In this document: positions 62,329 through 64,000 of the stretch, piece by piece
Layout of the letters: every line of letters starts with the position of its first letter
How positions within the stretch are numbered: the stretch's first letter is position 1
Origin: Bacteroidales bacterium UBA1714
Lineage (GTDB): Bacteria > Bacteroidota > Bacteroidia > Bacteroidales > Paludibacteraceae
DNA length: 64,000 nt
Direction of reading: 5' to 3'
Assembly (NCBI GenBank): GCA_002317295.1
Contig: DCIY01000007.1
Coordinates: forward strand, 42,147-106,146
Program-made: the position numbers and the translations under genes
The notes under the pieces: generated by a model
Told to the model about the DNA's origin: nothing
Database searches by the model: none
The model's input: only the letters and a program-made list of their open reading frames with translations

Positions 62329-64000
62329 ATGAAGATACGACACTTTTTAAGAGGGTTAGCAATAGCCTATTGGATGCTGAGCATCACCCCTTGTAATGCA
62401 GTTGATACCATTGTCATTAACAACAATCCATGGAAGGTGGATACCTTGGAGCACTATCAGGTAGGACCTGGTGTCATGTATACCAAGTTTCAGATTACGC
62501 GTTCCACGGCTCTGCGCACTCTTTACGTACTCGAAACGGACATGACCAATCCCTACAACAAGATTGAGGAATGGCAGTCTCAGGGAGAAGTAGGTACTTT
62601 TCAATTGCTCACGGATGCACACCAGCAGATGAGTTATGCCAATCACCGTCCGATTGGTTCTGTCAATTGCAATTTCTGGTGCGGGACCCCCAATATTGAG
62701 GTAGATCCCACATTAGCAGGGTGTGAAGGTCAGTGTCTGAGTGGTACAGCGCGCAATGGTTGGTTGATTGGCGAACCGATGTTTAACTGGAATCGCGGTT
62801 ATCCGGGTGATGATCCCAAGCAATCGGTTGGATTTGTGATGATTACCAAAGAGAAGCGGGCGTTTATTGAAGATATGTGGTACGATGGTTATATGACTAT
62901 TCAGGGTAGCCACCACGCGATAAGGGACTGTAACCGCACTCGGACCAACCCTAATGAAGATGAGATAGCGTTGTTTAATGAATACATAGGATCCAAGTCC
63001 ACGCGCAGCACCGATGGTATAGAGGTGGTATTTCAGCCCGATGAATGGAATATCAACGAGGATATGCATTGTACCGTCGTTAGTGTCAATAACCACGGAG
63101 GCACCCGCATTCAGTCGGGGCAGGGCGTGCTGCAAGGGCGAGGCAGCGGGCAGACATTCCTCCAACCACTGCAAGTAGGCGATACGTTTTGTATTCATCT
63201 CGATATTTTCTCCCAATCCGATTCGATTCGTCCCCATATTACCCAAATGATGACGGGCAATGCCCTGGTGATGAAACATGGTCAACTGATGCCGCGTAAC
63301 ACGACCGAAGGATATTGTAATATGGATTATCCACGGGCGATGTTTGCCACCAACGAAACAGGCGATCGTTTTTGGATGATGATTAGTGAAAAACCCGGTA
63401 TGAAGACGGCCGAGTTGTGTGCCATTCTCCAGGTGATGGGAGCGACCTACGCCGCCGGAGCGGATGGAGGAGGTAGCGCACAAATGAACCTGTTTGGTCA
63501 GATTCAAAACCCCACTACCGAAAACACACCACGCCGATTACCCAATTCCATGTTTGTGGTCAGTACAGCTCCCGACAGTGAGGATGCCGGTAAGATGGAG
63601 TTTCTTTCTCCGCTTACCTCCATTCCTGCTTATGCCAGTTATACGCCCACCCTTCGTGCTTGGACAGCCGAAGGAGCCTTTATCAGTCACGATTACAAAA
63701 AACATACGCTCAGTTGCGAACCTGAGACATTGGGAACCATTTCCGCCGACGGACTCACGTTTACGGCCAACCCCGTGAACGCCAGCGGTCTGCTGGTAGC
63801 CACATATGGCAGTACCCGAGCCGAGACGCCTATTGAGATTAAGGACGGCCAAGTACGCATTATCCTGGACAGCATCGTACTGGGTAACCGCGATTACGAA
63901 ATCGAAGTGGAAGCCATTGCCGGCAACATCTCTCTGCCCATGAGTCCCAAAGCGCTGAACTGGTCGGTACTAGACGAAACCAATGCTCCCTGCAGTGTCA
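62329..64000 (+). CDS. Secreted phosphodiester glycosidase (NAGPA-like) protein, 3' end cut by window edge
   Basis: 557 codons are open to the right edge, so the C-terminus is missing. A signal peptide (MKIRHFLRGLAIAYW... to PCNA) is followed by a phosphodiester-glycosidase (NAGPA) domain at about 40-400. Motifs are HRPIGSVNCNFWCG, YPRAMFATNETGDRFWMMI and the late GADGGGSAQMNLFG (DGGGS motif of the family). Relatives remove N-acetylglucosamine or similar sugars from phosphodiester links. After about residue 410 a linker and Ig-like (BIG2-type) strands begin (LSCEPETLGTISADGLTFTA). A type IX tail may follow beyond the window. It is divergent from the surface-protein operon. Confidence 0.85.
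   Translation, partial: MKIRHFLRGLAIAYWMLSITPCNAVDTIVINNNPWKVDTLEHYQVGPGVMYTKFQITRSTALRTLYVLETDMTNPYNKIEEWQSQGEVGTFQLLTDAHQQMSYANHRPIGSVNCNFWCGTPNIEVDPTLAGCEGQCLSGTARNGWLIGEPMFNWNRGYPGDDPKQSVGFVMITKEKRAFIEDMWYDGYMTIQGSHHAIRDCNRTRTNPNEDEIALFNEYIGSKSTRSTDGIEVVFQPDEWNINEDMHCTVVSVNNHGGTRIQSGQGVLQGRGSGQTFLQPLQVGDTFCIHLDIFSQSDSIRPHITQMMTGNALVMKHGQLMPRNTTEGYCNMDYPRAMFATNETGDRFWMMISEKPGMKTAELCAILQVMGATYAAGADGGGSAQMNLFGQIQNPTTENTPRRLPNSMFVVSTAPDSEDAGKMEFLSPLTSIPAYASYTPTLRAWTAEGAFISHDYKKHTLSCEPETLGTISADGLTFTANPVNASGLLVATYGSTRAETPIEIKDGQVRIILDSIVLGNRDYEIEVEAIAGNISLPMSPKALNWSVLDETNAPCSV

Overview
The window is chromosomal DNA of a Bacteroidota bacterium, most likely order Bacteroidales. Three things in the sequence say so: a type IX secretion/gliding locus in the order porP-gldK-gldL-gldM-gldN, several very large surface proteins with type IX-style C-terminal tails, and promoters of the Bacteroidota form TTTG-N20-TAnnTTTG in the main intergenic regions, with no consistent Shine-Dalgarno boxes. 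Family or genus cannot be fixed from the window. No rRNA, tRNA, CRISPR, phage or insertion sequence was seen.

Positions 1-8915 (minus strand) carry a DUF2795 gene, porP and gldKLMN behind one strong promoter, closed by an intrinsic terminator at 2577-2604. After it come ftsX, a DUF3098 gene, uppP and truB (cut by the window edge), packed with overlaps. Positions 8923-10283 (minus) hold a methyltransferase and a cobalamin adenosyltransferase. Divergent to them, 10433-13234 (plus) holds a metallo-hydrolase, a dolichol-phosphate-mannose-synthase-like glycosyltransferase and an M23 peptidase lipoprotein. rpsA (13440-15203) follows with its own promoter, a structured leader and a textbook terminator.

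Between rpsA and the next, convergent unit lies a 121-bp array of eleven 11-bp units. The convergent unit (26183 to 15499, minus) has one strong promoter and two genes: a 3000-residue repetitive secreted protein and an OmpA-family outer-membrane protein. Positions 26224-31560 (plus) form a compact run: an IMPACT-family protein, an acyltransferase, coaD, an S41 peptidase and an Ig-like lipoprotein.

From 62121 down to 31638 every gene is on the minus strand with small gaps or overlaps. The run starts with two paralogous type IX cargo proteins (1057 and 1040 residues), an OmpA-family protein with a long charged coiled coil, a beta-barrel protein and a 3691-residue modular surface protein. It continues with panB, a secreted glycerophosphodiesterase, a GH18 lipoprotein, a FecCD permease, a DPP IV-type peptidase, an MFS sugar transporter, a ROK kinase and a polysaccharide deacetylase. 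Divergent from its promoter is a secreted phosphodiester-glycosidase-like gene that runs off the right edge.

The unifying theme is the cell surface. The export machine at the left has obvious client proteins in two loci, each pairing giant secreted cargo with an OmpA-family outer-membrane protein. The promoter of the export operon and that of the larger cargo operon share a 28-bp block with one mismatch. The most unusual structures are the four-domain supermodule (about 360 residues, repeated four times) in the 3000-residue protein, the 11-bp array, and three heptamer arrays that overlap stop or start codons.
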